Positions 51,762 to 61,559 of a DNA stretch of 64,000 bases are shown here, in pieces; the first letter of the stretch is position 1, and every line of letters begins with the position of its first letter. The stretch lies in assembly GCA_030674185.1 (NCBI GenBank), contig JAPXFY010000022.1:39216130-39280129 (forward strand). Reading direction: 5' to 3'. The notes beneath the pieces are model-generated. The model searched no databases. It was not told the origin of the DNA and saw only the letters and a list, made by a program, of their open reading frames with translations. This DNA is from Monoplex corrugatus (taxonomy: Eukaryota; Mollusca; Gastropoda; Littorinimorpha; Ranellidae). The position numbers were made by a program, and so were the translations under genes.

Positions 51762-53582
51762 TCTGCAAAAACAAGCTATTTCCTAACCAAAATCCTGAAT
51801 GCCTCTTCTTCAAAAGAACTCTTTACAACCATGAATCATCTCCTTGGCACACGAAAAGACTTACCTCTCCCAACAAAACATACAAATGAAGAACTCCCAT
51901 CTGTATTCTCTAAGTATTTCACCACCAAAATACAAACTCTTCGTGACAGGCTTGACAGGACACCCTGTCAACCATGCCCACCTGACCCTTCCTTCTCTGG
52001 CACACCTCTCACTACTTTTACCCCAGTCTCACAAGAAGAAATTTTCAACACAATCAGATCCATGTCGTTCAAAACCTGCGAACTGGATCCTCTTCCAGGT
52101 TCTCTCTACTCCGATTGTCTCCCTACTCTCCTCCCATTCATCACTGACATCATCAACACTTCTTTTCAAACTGGAACTGTCCCAGATTCTTTCAAGTCTG
52201 CTATTGTTCACCCTCTCCTCAAGAAACACAATTTAGACCCAAATGAACTGAAAAATTACAGGCCTATCTCTAATCTCTCTTTCTTGTCAAAACTTCTTGA
52301 AAAAGTCGTCCTCAACCAGCTGAACTCTCACCTGTCTGCCAACAATCTCCTCAATCCTTTCCAGTCAGCCTACCGCCAGTGCCATAGCACTGAAACTGCC
52401 CTACTACACATTCTCAACAATCTCCTCCTTGCAACTGATACTGGCAAAGTCTCTCTCCTCACACTCCTTGATCTGTCTGCAGCTTTCGATACCATTGACC
52501 ATGGTATTCTCCTTTCTAGACTTCATCATACTTTTGGCATCTCTGACATTGCTCTCTCCTTTTTCACTTCGTATTTATCAAACAGAAAACAAACTGTTCT
52601 CATCAATGGCACTTACTCTCAACCTGCATACCTGACCTGTGGTGTTCCACAAGGATCTGTCCTTGGCCCTGTTCTTTTCACTCTTTATACCTCCCCCCTG
52701 TCCACCATCATCAACTCCCACTCTATAAAACACCACTTCTATGCTGATGACACCCAACTTCAAGATAGTGACTCACCTGATAATATACAGCGCCTGTTGA
52801 CTCGCACCACTGAGTGTTACTCGGACATTAAGAACTGGATGACACACAATAGACTTCAGCTTAATGACGACAAGACAGAAGCTATCCTCATTGGCACCCG
52901 TCAGAAACTTTCCCAGCTGCCTCCTCTTTCTCTCCCATTATGTAACACATCAGTCCCAATTTCTGATTCAGCAAAAAACCTTGGTGTCTGCATTGACTCT
53001 ACCCTGTCCATGAACAACTTTGTTTTTCAAACTGCCAGATCTTGCTACTATCATCTCCATCGTATAAGCCTGATCAGGAAGTATCTCTCTGTCGAAACAA
53101 CTGCAAAACTCGTTCTCTCCTTCATAATGTCTCGCATTGACTATTGCAATTCACTCCTGTCTGGTCTTCCTGCCTCCACCATTCACATCCTACAGCGCAT
53201 TCAAAACAATGCTGTACGCCTTGTACTCAAAAAGAAAAAAGCTAACCACATATCTCCTCTCCTGGCACAACTTCACTGGCTCCCTGTATCAAAGCGCATA
53301 CAGTACAAACTAGACACCATGTGCTACAAAAGCCTCAATAACGCAGCCCCCGATTACCTGTCAAGCCTACTTGAGATCTATGTTCCCTCACGTACCCTCC
53401 GCTCTGCCTCCGATCCTCTGACTTTTCGCTTTCCACGCACTAAGCTCAATACCTATGGTCCACGAGCCTTCTCTGTTTCTGGTCCACTCTCCTGGAACAA
53501 ACTTCCTCTCTCAGTCCGTCAGCAACCTACTTTTGCCTCCTTCAAGTCCGCTCTCAAAACTCACCTTTTTTCCTCTGCATAA
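51762..53582 (+). CDS. L2/CR1-like reverse transcriptase ORF
   Basis: About 606 LINE-derived residues. The frame reads in from the upstream microsatellite, so no native start exists and the endonuclease is lost. RT motifs: LKNYRPISNLSFLSKLLEKV, SAYRQCHSTETALLHIL, LDLSAAFDTIDHGILL, CGVPQGSVLGPVLFTLYTSP and the catalytic FYADDTQL. Then the L2 C-terminus: MSRIDYCNSLLSGLP, LHWLPVSKRIQYKL, SWNKLPLSVRQ, SALKTHLFSSA and stop. No frameshift or stop over 1.8 kb indicates recent insertion. It differs clearly from the 1528-4575 ORF (YADD instead of FSDD), so at least two L2 lineages are present. Confidence 0.92.
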   Translation, partial: SAKTSYFLTKILNASSSKELFTTMNHLLGTRKDLPLPTKHTNEELPSVFSKYFTTKIQTLRDRLDRTPCQPCPPDPSFSGTPLTTFTPVSQEEIFNTIRSMSFKTCELDPLPGSLYSDCLPTLLPFITDIINTSFQTGTVPDSFKSAIVHPLLKKHNLDPNELKNYRPISNLSFLSKLLEKVVLNQLNSHLSANNLLNPFQSAYRQCHSTETALLHILNNLLLATDTGKVSLLTLLDLSAAFDTIDHGILLSRLHHTFGISDIALSFFTSYLSNRKQTVLINGTYSQPAYLTCGVPQGSVLGPVLFTLYTSPLSTIINSHSIKHHFYADDTQLQDSDSPDNIQRLLTRTTECYSDIKNWMTHNRLQLNDDKTEAILIGTRQKLSQLPPLSLPLCNTSVPISDSAKNLGVCIDSTLSMNNFVFQTARSCYYHLHRISLIRKYLSVETTAKLVLSFIMSRIDYCNSLLSGLPASTIHILQRIQNNAVRLVLKKKKANHISPLLAQLHWLPVSKRIQYKLDTMCYKSLNNAAPDYLSSLLEIYVPSRTLRSASDPLTFRFPRTKLNTYGPRAFSVSGPLSWNKLPLSVRQQPTFASFKSALKTHLFSSA

Positions 53583-53743
53583 AATCCTAACCTCACTCAA
53601 CCCCCCTCTGCAGCCTGTCTCCGCTCGGAGGGGAATCACTTTGTTTTAATATATAATTGTATATGATGTGCTCTCTGTGGTTTTCCATTGGTTTTATTCT
53701 TGCTTTTATTGCTTTTATTCTTTTCTCCCCATTTGTGGCCATG

Positions 53744-53835
<92 letters not shown>

Positions 53836-54186
53836 CGTGCGTGCGTGTGTGCGTGTGTGTCTTTTCGGCGCTTGGATTTGATTTTGTCGAGACTTGCGCT
53901 ATATAAATATTGTAATTATTATGTATGCATGTGCGTATGTATGTATGTATGTATGTATGTATGTATGTATGTATGTATGTATGTATGTATACGCTTAGAT
54001 TTATGTATGTATGTGTGTATGCATGTATACGCTCAGCTTAGATTTATGTATGTAAGTATGTAAGCATGTATGTATGCATGTATACGCTCATATGTATGTA
54101 GGTATGTATGCATGTCTACGCTCAGCGCTTAGATTTGATTTTGTCAAGATTTTGCGCTATATAAATAAAATATATTATTATTATTA
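51762..54186 (+). mobile_element. L2/CR1-like LINE, 5' truncated, intact RT
   Basis: From the microsatellite junction at 51762, an open frame to 53582, then a 3' UTR with a (GT)n block (53740-53860), a (GTAT)n block (53920-54120) and two copies of GCGCTATATAAAT ending in (TTA)n at 54170-54186. The 3' UTR end is duplicated (53870-53925 and 54121-54186). Confidence 0.9.
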
Positions 54187-54880
54187 AATAGAAAGCCAAA
54201 ATAAAGGGTTGGAGCTAAACAGCAAGAAGACTGAAGTCATGGTAATCAGTAAAAAACATGAAATCACCTTATGCAAAATAACAGCAAACGCCACAACCTT
54301 GAGACAGGTTGATAAGTTTAGATATCTGGGAACGATCATCTCACCAGATGGCAGATGCACATCAGAAATAGCCAGCAAAATCGGCCTAGTCAAAATAGCA
54401 TTTAAGATGATGAAAAGCGTTCTTACCAACAAATGCTTGTCAGTTATTATCAGGAAGAGAGTTCTTGAGTGTTGTATAGAACCAATAATGTTATATGGTT
54501 GTGAGGCGTGGACAGTCAAAATGCAAAGCCAGATCAAGATTGAGGCAGCCGAGATGTGGTTTCTTAGAAGAATGTTGAGAGTTCCATGGACAGCAAAGAA
54601 AACAAATGAGACAGTCTTGATGGAGGCAGACACAAGAAGATCATTGATAAGATTAGGAAAAGAAGGCAACATTTATAGGCCATTTGATGAGGAAAGGGGA
54701 ATTAGAGCACCTGGTCACAACAGGAAAGCTGGAGGGAAAGAGAGCACCAGGTAGACCCAGGGAAAAAATATTGGACAGACTTGCAGGGTGGCTGAGGACA
54801 GAGAGGATGGAAGATGTGCTTTTGGCAACAAGGGATAGATACATATGGAGGGCCATGATGATGATGATGATGGGTTCAAT
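54187..54880 (+). mobile_element. RTE-like LINE, 3' half fragment
   Basis: Starts GLELNSKKTEVMVISKKHEI, then VDKFRYLGTIISPDGRC, LTNKCLSVIIRKRVLECC, GCEAWTVKMQSQIKIEAAEM, LRRMLRVPWTAKKTNETVL, one frameshift near 54655, GELEHLVTTGKLEGKRAPGR. Ends (GAT)n at 54857-54870. It abuts the L2 (TTA)n tail directly. Confidence 0.88.
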
Positions 54881-54962
54881 CGACCTTGACACCATCACCT
54901 CCTGATGGAGGTTTTTCTGATCATCCAGGTCAGCTGCCTGTGCCTAAACCCCCTTCATGTGT

Positions 54963-54964
54963 GA

Positions 54965-55000
<36 letters not shown>

Positions 55001-55190
55001 GTGCCCTGCTGCATGGCGATGGCGATCATGGTTCTTCGTATGATTCTATCCCTTGTCGCTGCAAGCACATCTCCCACCCTCTCTGTCCTCAGCCACCGTG
55101 CAAATCCATCCAATATTTTCTCCCTGGTGTTCTCTTTTCCTCCAGGTTTCCTGTTGTGACCAGGTGGTCTAATTCCCCTGTCCTCATTCC
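54963..55190 (-). mobile_element. RTE-like LINE 3' fragment with TSD
   Basis: (ATC)11 tail at the left, then TGCCCTGCTGCATGGCGATG. Flanks CCCCTTCATGTGT (54950-54962) and CCCCTTTCATGTGT (after 55187) form an imperfect target duplication. Confidence 0.85.
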
Positions 55191-55254
55191 CCTTTCATGT
55201 GTATAGGCATGTAGAATATCAAATTTCAGCGTTTAAAGATCCTCAAAGTCATAT

Positions 55255-55765
55255 CAGTGATTGGTTCACGTGCGAATGGCTGTGGGTTCGAATCCCGGGT
55301 ACGCTACATTAAAACTGAACATCTCACTGTCCCGTCTTAACATCATTGTTGTTCTGGTGGTGACAGTATAGGATTAGATAAGTCCCCCCCCCCCTCACTT
55401 CTCTGGGATGGTTATCCCCGTTGGCCATATCATCTGAGGTGGGTTCCGACGTAAAAACTGAACCAAATCACTTCTCTGGGATGGTTATCCCCGTTGGCCA
55501 TATCATCTGAGGTGGGTTCCGACGTAAAAACTGAACCAAATCACTTCTCTGGGATGGTTATCCCCGTTGGCCATATCATCTGAGGTGGGTTCCGACGTAA
55601 AAACTGAACCAAATCACTTCTCTGGGATGGTTATCCCCGTTGGCCATATCATCTGAGGTGGGTTCCGACGTAAAAACTGAACCAAATCACTTCTCTAGGA
55701 TGGTTATCCCCGTTGGCCATATCATCTGAGGTGGGTTCCGATGTAAAAACTGAACCAAATCAATC
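55255..55765 (+). mobile_element. Family I SINE-like repeat with 74-bp array
   Basis: GGGTTCGAATCCCGGGTACG head (B-box-like), ATCTCACTGTCCCGTCTTAA, GTTCTGGTGGTGACAG, then the 3' unit TCTCTGGGATGGTTATCCCC, GTTGGCCATATCATCTGAGG, TGGGTTCCGACGTAAAAACT, GAACCAAATCACT repeated five times (55400-55760) with almost no divergence. Confidence 0.88.
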
Positions 55766-55789
55766 AATCAGTGGTTGGATTATGGAAAC

Positions 55790-56605
55790 ATTAAAACACC
55801 CAGCATGCACACCCACCAAAGATACAGACTGTACAACAACACAGTGGAGTGTGGTCAGCTCACCTAACAGATACAGACTGTACAACAACATAGTGGAGTG
55901 TGGTCAGCTCACCTAACAGATACAGACTGCACAACAACATAGTGGAGTGTGGTCAGCTCACCTAATACTACGTTTACACGAAGGCAACTTACTAGGCAAC
56001 TCGGGCCCCAGCCAGTTGCCTTGTGATCTATTAATAGCAGGCAACTGGTTTAGTTGCCGTCAGTGTAAACGGTACGGGCAACTACCATACAACAGCTACG
56101 CTCCGCCCCCTGTTTGCGTCACTGGCGCTGTGTGTGTGGCCCGCACAGCGAGCGAGCGTGACACGCCGTGAAGCGTGCCACGTCTGCCACGCTGGCCTTG
56201 GCTTTGGCGCCAATTCGTATAGGTTGCCTCACGAGGCAACAGATACAACTGTGTGTGAACGCTCTGCCAACCGCAGGCAACCGCAAAACAGTTGCCTTGC
56301 ACCTCGAAGTTTTCGGTTTGATCTATCAACTATTTGGACATGACAACTGCCGAGTCAACTGGAATCGGGAAAATCCAAAAAGGTGACAACTGCAGACAAC
56401 TGCAGACAACTGCTAGGCCACAACGTGGCAACAAGTTGCCAAACCTGCCAACTGCCGTTGTTGCCTAGTTAGTTGCCTTCGTGTAAACGAAGCATAATAT
56501 ATGCAGACTATACAACAACATAGTGGAGTGTGGTCAGCTCACCTAACAGATACAGACTGTACAACAATAGAGTGGAGTGTGGTCAGCTCACCTAACAGCT
56601 TGAGT
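55790..56605. repeat. 50-bp minisatellite, split by a MITE
   Basis: Unit GATACAGACTGTACAACAAC, ATAGTGGAGTGTGGTCAGCT, CACCTAACA. Three to four copies at 55825-55965 and two at 56500-56600. The interruption 55966-56494 is a TIR element. Confidence 0.88.
55966..56494. mobile_element. 529-bp MITE rich in GGCAACT/AGTTGCC
   Basis: Left end TACTACGTTTACACGAAGGC, right end the inverse TGCTTCGTTTACACGAAGGC (17 of 20), both continuing AACT. Sub-terminal regions carry more than ten GGCAACT or AGTTGCC motifs in both orientations, plus CAACTGC repeats. No ORF is supported. TA or TAA flanks on both sides (CCTAA/TAC ... GCA/TAATA). Superfamily not assigned. Confidence 0.85.
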
Positions 56606-56697
56606 TCTCTGTGCTCCACTAAAATGTCTGATTATGTGTGATGCTCAGGGAATCCTAATGAGTTTGGAGAATAGTATTATAGAAGAATAAAGTACAG

Positions 56698-57189
56698 TAA
56701 TGTTTTCCTCTTTGTTTCAGGGTGGTTGTATAATAATAATGTTTTCCTCTTTGTTTCAGGGTGGTTGTATAATAATAATGTTTTCCTCTTTGTTTCAGGG
56801 TGGTTGTATAATAATAATATTTTCCTCTTTGTTTCAGGGTGGTTGTATAATAATAATATTTTCCTCTTTGTTTCAGGGTGATTGTATAATAATGCTTTCC
56901 CCTTTGTTTCAGGGTGGTTGTATAATAATAATACTGTTTTCCTTTTGTTTCAAGGTGGTTGTTTAATAATAATGTCTTCTTCTTTGTTTCAGGGTGGTTG
57001 TACAATAGTAATGTCTTCCTCTTTCTTCAGGGTGGTTGAATAATATTTTCCTCTTTGTTTCAGGGTGGTTGTATAATAATAACAATGTCTTCCTCTTTGT
57101 TTCAAGGTGGTTGTATAATAATGATAATGTCTTCCTCTTTGTTTCAAGATGGTTGTATAATAATGATAATGTCTTCCTCTTTGTTTCAG
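56698..57189 (+). repeat. 39-bp array of duplicated 3' splice sites
   Basis: Twelve tandem copies upstream of the last exon. Unit: TTTTCCTCTTTGTTTCAG, GGTGGTTGTATAATAATAATG. Each copy contains the same polypyrimidine tract, CAG and first bases (GGTGGTT) as the true exon 8 acceptor. Nine keep CAG, three (about 56953, 57104, 57148) have CAA. Copies vary 31-44 bp in the second half of the array. The unit has no stop in the exon frame (GGCIIIMFSSLFQ). Confidence 0.93.
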
Positions 57190-57249
57190 GGTGGTTTCAC
57201 TGAGTGGAAAAACAAAGCCAAAGACGAGGATCAGATCAAGAAATCCTGA
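57190..57249 (+). CDS. Sulfurtransferase, last exon
   Basis: The acceptor CTTTGTTTCAG/GGTGG enters in phase 0. It encodes GGFTEWKNKAKDEDQIKKS and TGA (57247-57249). It follows AVFH of exon 7, and HGGFTEW matches the family's DGSW.EW motif at the end of the catalytic domain. With the 17793 donor and the 51079 acceptor the whole CDS is 933 bp (310 residues), close to the usual length of about 300 for MPST/TST plus a signal peptide. The 3' UTR runs into a family A repeat at about 57335. Confidence 0.9.
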   Translation, partial: GGFTEWKNKAKDEDQIKKS

Positions 57250-57649
57250 ATCCATCGTGTACGTGTCCTCCTCACCCACCGCTATACCCATAGCTGTGTC
57301 CTGTAGGACTAGTCCAGTAGGCCCCTTCCCCCCTCCCCCTATTGGGGATGCCAGGGGCTTTTTCAGTATAAATAGTATCCCCACGTTCTGGACCTTCTGT
57401 GCTAGAATGTCGCTCTTTTCTGTCACTCAGTTTCTGCCTGGCTCCTTTGCTTTTTTTGTTATCTCTTTTTTGTCATTTTCTGCCTTGCTGGTCCATTCAC
57501 CTGTATGTGTTGTATAAAGCCTTATATACTCTGTATTAGGATTGATTACTAGGCATATGTATTAACTGCATTATTGCCTTCCATGGAAATGTGATATGCA
57601 GAAGCAATTTTAGATAATTTAGGCCGGTTTTTTATATTTTAGTGTACTT

Positions 57650-57882
57650 AATAATAATAATAATAAATTGCTTTTATATAGCGCTATTCTCTGTATACAG
57701 ACTCACTGCGCTATCATACCAATCATAAAACATACTATCCTACAGCAACACAATAGTGTACATAATACCTTACTATCACATAAGCATACTCTCTTACACA
57801 AATTAAAAATATGTTAATATATATATACACACATACATATACACACACACATACATACACATACATACACATACATACATAG

Positions 57883-57921
<39 letters not shown>

Positions 57922-58275
57922 TCACACCCACTCATAAATTATACTATCTTACAACAACATGACTTAAACAGTACATATCATATACCTTAGAAATCATACA
58001 ATAATCAACAGCATTAGCGCAAAGAATACAATCATTTTAGACAGTGGGAATTTCAAATGCTTTCACAAACAGGTGGGTTTTGAGTTTTGCTTTAAAAGAA
58101 GCAAGTGCGCTTTCCCTTCTAAGGTCGACCGGCAGTGAATTCCAGAGGCGAGGTGCAAGATAATGAAAGGAGCGCTCACCAGCAGTTCTAAGATTACACT
58201 TTGGAATTTTAAGCAGCTTTTCATTCGATGACCTGAGGGCCCGAGATGGTGTATATGAGCATAATGCATTAGACA
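57650..58275 (-). mobile_element. L2-like LINE 3' fragment
   Basis: The (ATTATT) tail and GCGCTATATAAAAGC are at the left. The coding end 58037-58276 encodes SYTPSRALRSSNEKLLKIPK, RSFHYLAPRLWNSLPVDLRR, SFKAKLKTHLFVKAF and stop. The 3' UTR holds a CA/ATAC block (57825-57920). A 6-bp target duplication TACTTA is likely. Confidence 0.85.
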
Positions 58276-58735
58276 TACTTAGTTATTATTGTACATTTGT
58301 ATTCAGGTTTATGTTTTTTTTTAGTGCTTAGTTATGATTATACATTTGTAGCCTATTCAGGTTTATGTTTTTTTTTAGTGTTTAGTTATTGTTATACATT
58401 TGTATTCAGGTTTATGTTTTTTTTTAGTGTTTAGTTATTGTTATACATTTGTATTCAAGTTTATGTTTTTTTTTAGTGTTTAGTTATTGTTATACATTTG
58501 TAGCCTATTCAGGTTTATGTTTTTTTTTAGTGTTTAGTTATTGTTATACATTTGTAGCCTATTCAGGTTTATGTTTTTTTTTAGTGTTTAGTTATTGTTA
58601 TACATTTGTAGCCTATTCAGGTTTATGTTTTTTTTTAGTGTTTAGTTATTGTTATACATTTGTATTCAAGTTTATGTTTTTTTTTAGTGTTTAGTTATTG
58701 TTATACATTTGTATTCAGGTTTATGTTTTTTAAAC
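58276..58735. repeat. 46-bp minisatellite from family A
   Basis: About nine copies of TTTAGTGTTTAGTTATTGTT, ATACATTTGTATTCAGGTTT, ATGTTTTT, some with the variant TGTAGCCTATTCAGG. The unit equals a segment of the family A body (TTTAGGTATGTTTAAATTTGTATTCAGG), so it grew inside the repeat. Confidence 0.88.
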
Positions 58736-59029
58736 CCTTCTTGTGATAGATTAGGCAGAATGGTCAGCGCCAGGAGCATATCCTTGGATTATGTGAATGA
58801 ATACATCGATATATGTACATAATCTTATTTTCTATGTATTTTTTGTCATGGTCAGCGCTGTGTTGTGCGTGGTTTGAGACGGTTATAACCCTGATATGGC
58901 TCTGTGCAGTCAGCGGAGCTTTTTAAACTGTAATAATGATAATGAGAACAATAATAAGTTCCAGTGAGACGTAATGGTGTTTTCCCTGAGTAATAAAATT
59001 ATTTCAAGTTGGTCGGTCATTCCTTGCAT

Positions 59030-59105
59030 ATCTTGCCTGTTAGCTCAGTCACAAGAGTGCCATGATTGTATCGCAGGGATTGAGGGTTCGAACACTGTCT
59101 TGGGC
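59030..59105 (+). pseudogene. tRNA-like sequence
   Basis: TGCCTGTTAGCTCAGTCACA (A-box-like) and GAGGGTTCGAACACTG (B-box-like) at tRNA spacing. Stems pair poorly. A SINE head or tRNA pseudogene. Confidence 0.4.
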
Positions 59106-59480
59106 CGTGTTTTTTTGTTTTGTTTCTTTGTGAGTTTGTTTTTGTGTTTGTATGTTTTTGTTAATGTTTGTGTGTTTGTTTGTTGGTGTATGTTTGCTTG
59201 TGTGTTACTGCTTGTGTGTGTTTTTTGTGTGTTTGTGTATGTTTGCTTGTGTGTTTGTATGTTTATGTTTGTATGCTTGTGTTTGTGTGTGTTTGTATGT
59301 TTGTATGTTTGTGTTTGTATGTTTGTGTGTGTGTGTTTATTTGTGCGTTTATGTGTTTTTGTGTATTTGTATGTTTGTTTGTGTTTGTATGTTTGTTTGT
59401 GCGTTTATTTATGTGTTTGTTTGTGTGCTTGTTCGTGTGTTTGTTTGTGTGCTTGTTCGTGTGTGTGTTTATGAGCGTGT
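59106..59480. repeat. (GTTT)n/(GT)n low-complexity tract
   Basis: Long TGTTTGTGTGTTTGTATGTT sequence. ORFs are Val/Cys-rich artefacts. Confidence 0.93.
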
Positions 59481-59483
59481 TTT

Positions 59484-59700
59484 AATGGTCCATTAGCTAT
59501 GTGGTCAGAATGCCATGATCATAATGATCATAACACAGAGGTTGGGAGTTCAAACCTGGGACAGATCATGTTTGTTTGTTTGTGTGTTTGTACATTTGTT
59601 TGTTATGTTTGATTGTTTTGTTTGTGTGTGTGTGTGTGTACATTTGTTTGTTTATGTTTGATTGTTTTGTTTGTGTGTGTGTTTGTGTGTGTGTCTGTTA
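59484..59700. repeat. Second tRNA-like copy and GTTT tract
   Basis: GGTCCATTAGCTATGTGGTC and GGAGTTCAAACCTGGGACA form another degraded tRNA-like unit (59484-59566), followed by (GTTT)n. The unit plus tract repeats the layout of 59030-59480, which suggests one duplicated block. Confidence 0.55.
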
Positions 59701-59744
59701 AGGTGTATCGTATTTCTAGTTATGTTTATGTTTATATTCTTTTT

Positions 59745-60215
59745 TTTTTTTTTATTAACCCTTTGGTGATAAATTCAGTGGAATGGTTTATGCCAAGGGG
59801 CACATCCTTAACTTGTGTGCACCAGTTTCAGTTTCTCAACATGACGTTTCCACGCTTGGAATGAATTCCATATGCACTAACATTATAGGTGCCATGTGAT
59901 GGAGAAGATCTAGAATGATCACGGCACAAGTCTTAAGCCTGCAAAAAAACTCATGAGCTGGCCAGTTCCGGAGATCCTACCTAGATTGTTCCATAACTCT
60001 GGGGTCGAAGGGGAGTGAGGTGGCAGAGACCTCATCTTTTCCTGGGGTCAGCACCATGAGGGTGGCACCCATCCACCAATGCATTTATAGATATAATTTT
60101 CTTTACCTGGTGGTTTTTTATTCCATTGAGGTGTTGTATATGTTTTGAAATGGTTATAGCCCTGATATGGCTCTGTGCAGTCGGCCGGGCTTTAACCAAA
60201 AAGAATAATGATAAG
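59745..60215 (+). mobile_element. Family A SINE-like repeat with inverted family D insert
   Basis: Family A 3' part (TTTGGTGATAAATTCAGTGG ... AGCCCTGATATGGCTCTGTG, GGCTTTAACC). Between 59822 and about 60085 lies an inverted family D copy (CAGTTTCAGTTTCTCAAC ... GGCCAGTTCCGGAGATCC). Confidence 0.8.
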
Positions 60216-60319
60216 AATTTTCTGGCAGTCAGAATGTTTATTTGAATCAGTTGTTTTATTCAGTATTTTACATAAACCACTGCTGAAACTATCATTACCA
60301 TTTTTGTTACATGACTTCA

Positions 60320-61005
60320 ACATAGAAAATTATGTGTGATGGCTCAAACATAGAAAATTATGTGTGATGACTCAAAAATATAAAATTATGTGTGATGACT
60401 CAAACAGAAAATTATGTGTGATGATTCAAAAATATAAAATTATGTATGATGACTCAAAAATATAAAATTATGTATGATGACTCAAAAATATAAAATTATG
60501 TATGATGACTCAAAAATATAAAATTATGTGTGATGACTCAAAATATAAAATTATGTGTGATGACTTAAACAGAAAATTATGTGTGATGACTCAAAAATAT
60601 AAAATTATGTATGATGACTCAAAAATAGAAAATTATGTGTGATGAATCAAACAGAAAATTATGTGTGATGACTCAAACATAGAAAATTATGTGTGATGAC
60701 ATGAAAATATGAAATTATGTGTGATGACTCAAACATAGAAAATTATGTATGATGACGCAAACAGAAAATTTTGTGTGATGACTCAAACAGAAAATTTTGT
60801 GTGATGACTCAAAAAATAGAAAGTTTTGTGTGATGACTCAAACAGAAAATTATGTGTGATGACTCAAATATAGAAAGTTATGTGTGATGACATGAAAATA
60901 TGAAATTATGTGTGATGACTCAAAAATAGAAAATTATGTATGATGACTCAAACATAGAAAATTATGTATAATGATTCAAACATAGAAAATTATGTGTGAC
61001 TTCAG
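60320..61005. repeat. 28-bp minisatellite, about 24 copies
   Basis: Unit AATTATGTGTGATGACTCAA, AAATATAA, with variants CATAGA, CAGA and a 30-bp form. Period 24-30 bp. No coding. Confidence 0.92.
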
Positions 61006-61129
61006 ACAGTATTGTGTCATCATGATTAAAAAAATTGTCTTTGTTTCTTTGAATAAATATGTCTGCACAGTAAACGTCAAGACTCTGTTTTGTGGTGTTG
61101 ATTGTTTCTCTGTTCCCATCCTGCTCTTC

Positions 61130-61325
61130 ATTCTTCTTTCTTTCCCCCCATGGGGATGCCGGTGGCTCTTTCAGTACAAACAATATACCCACCTTCTGGA
61201 AATTCTGTGCCAGAAATTTCCTATATTTCTGTCACTCTGTTTGTTTCTGCCTTGCTCCTTTGCTTTCTGTCATTTCTTCCTGTCATTTTCTGCCTTGCTG
61301 GTCCATTCCGTTACATTTTCTGCGC
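61130..61325 (+). mobile_element. Family A SINE-like repeat, 5' part
   Basis: CCCCATGGGGATGCCGGTGG, ACCCACCTTCTGGAAATTC, TGCCTTGCTGGTCCATTCCG. Confidence 0.82.
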
Positions 61326-61555
61326 CATCTTAATAGCCACAGAAGCTGACTTTTTTTTGTTGACAATGCGATGATGATGATGTCGATGAGGATGATTATT
61401 ATGATGCTGCGGAGTTTCATCTAGGATTGAGACTGTGTGACGGGGCTGTGCTCTATGCTTACTATCATATTTCCTGGCGTCAACCAGGCCCGAGAGATAC
61501 AGACACTTGCAGTGCTGGTCAGAAGATTTGAGCAACACCCTCAATGACCTTGGAG
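61326..61555. other. Short unique stretch, no gene
   Basis: Contains (GAT)n at 61370-61400 and no supported exon. Confidence 0.4.
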
Positions 61556-61559
61556 TTTG

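Larger units (their letters stand above)
57335..58945 (+). mobile_element. Family A SINE-like repeat with LINE and minisatellite insert
   Basis: 5' part 57335-57649, L2 fragment 57650-58275, a 46-bp array 58276-58735, then the 3' part 58736-58945 (GTGGTTTGAGACGGTTATAA, CCCTGATATGGCTCTGTGCA). TACTTA flanks the L2 fragment on both sides. Confidence 0.85.

Noticed and set aside
56096..56343. ORFs of 69-77 codons in the 55966-56494 element
   Set aside because: They overlap each other on both strands in motif-repeat sequence; the element looks non-coding.
58449..58694. ORF with repeated GLCFFLVFSYCYTFVAYS peptide, transmembrane-like
   Set aside because: Translation of the 46-bp minisatellite grown in family A.
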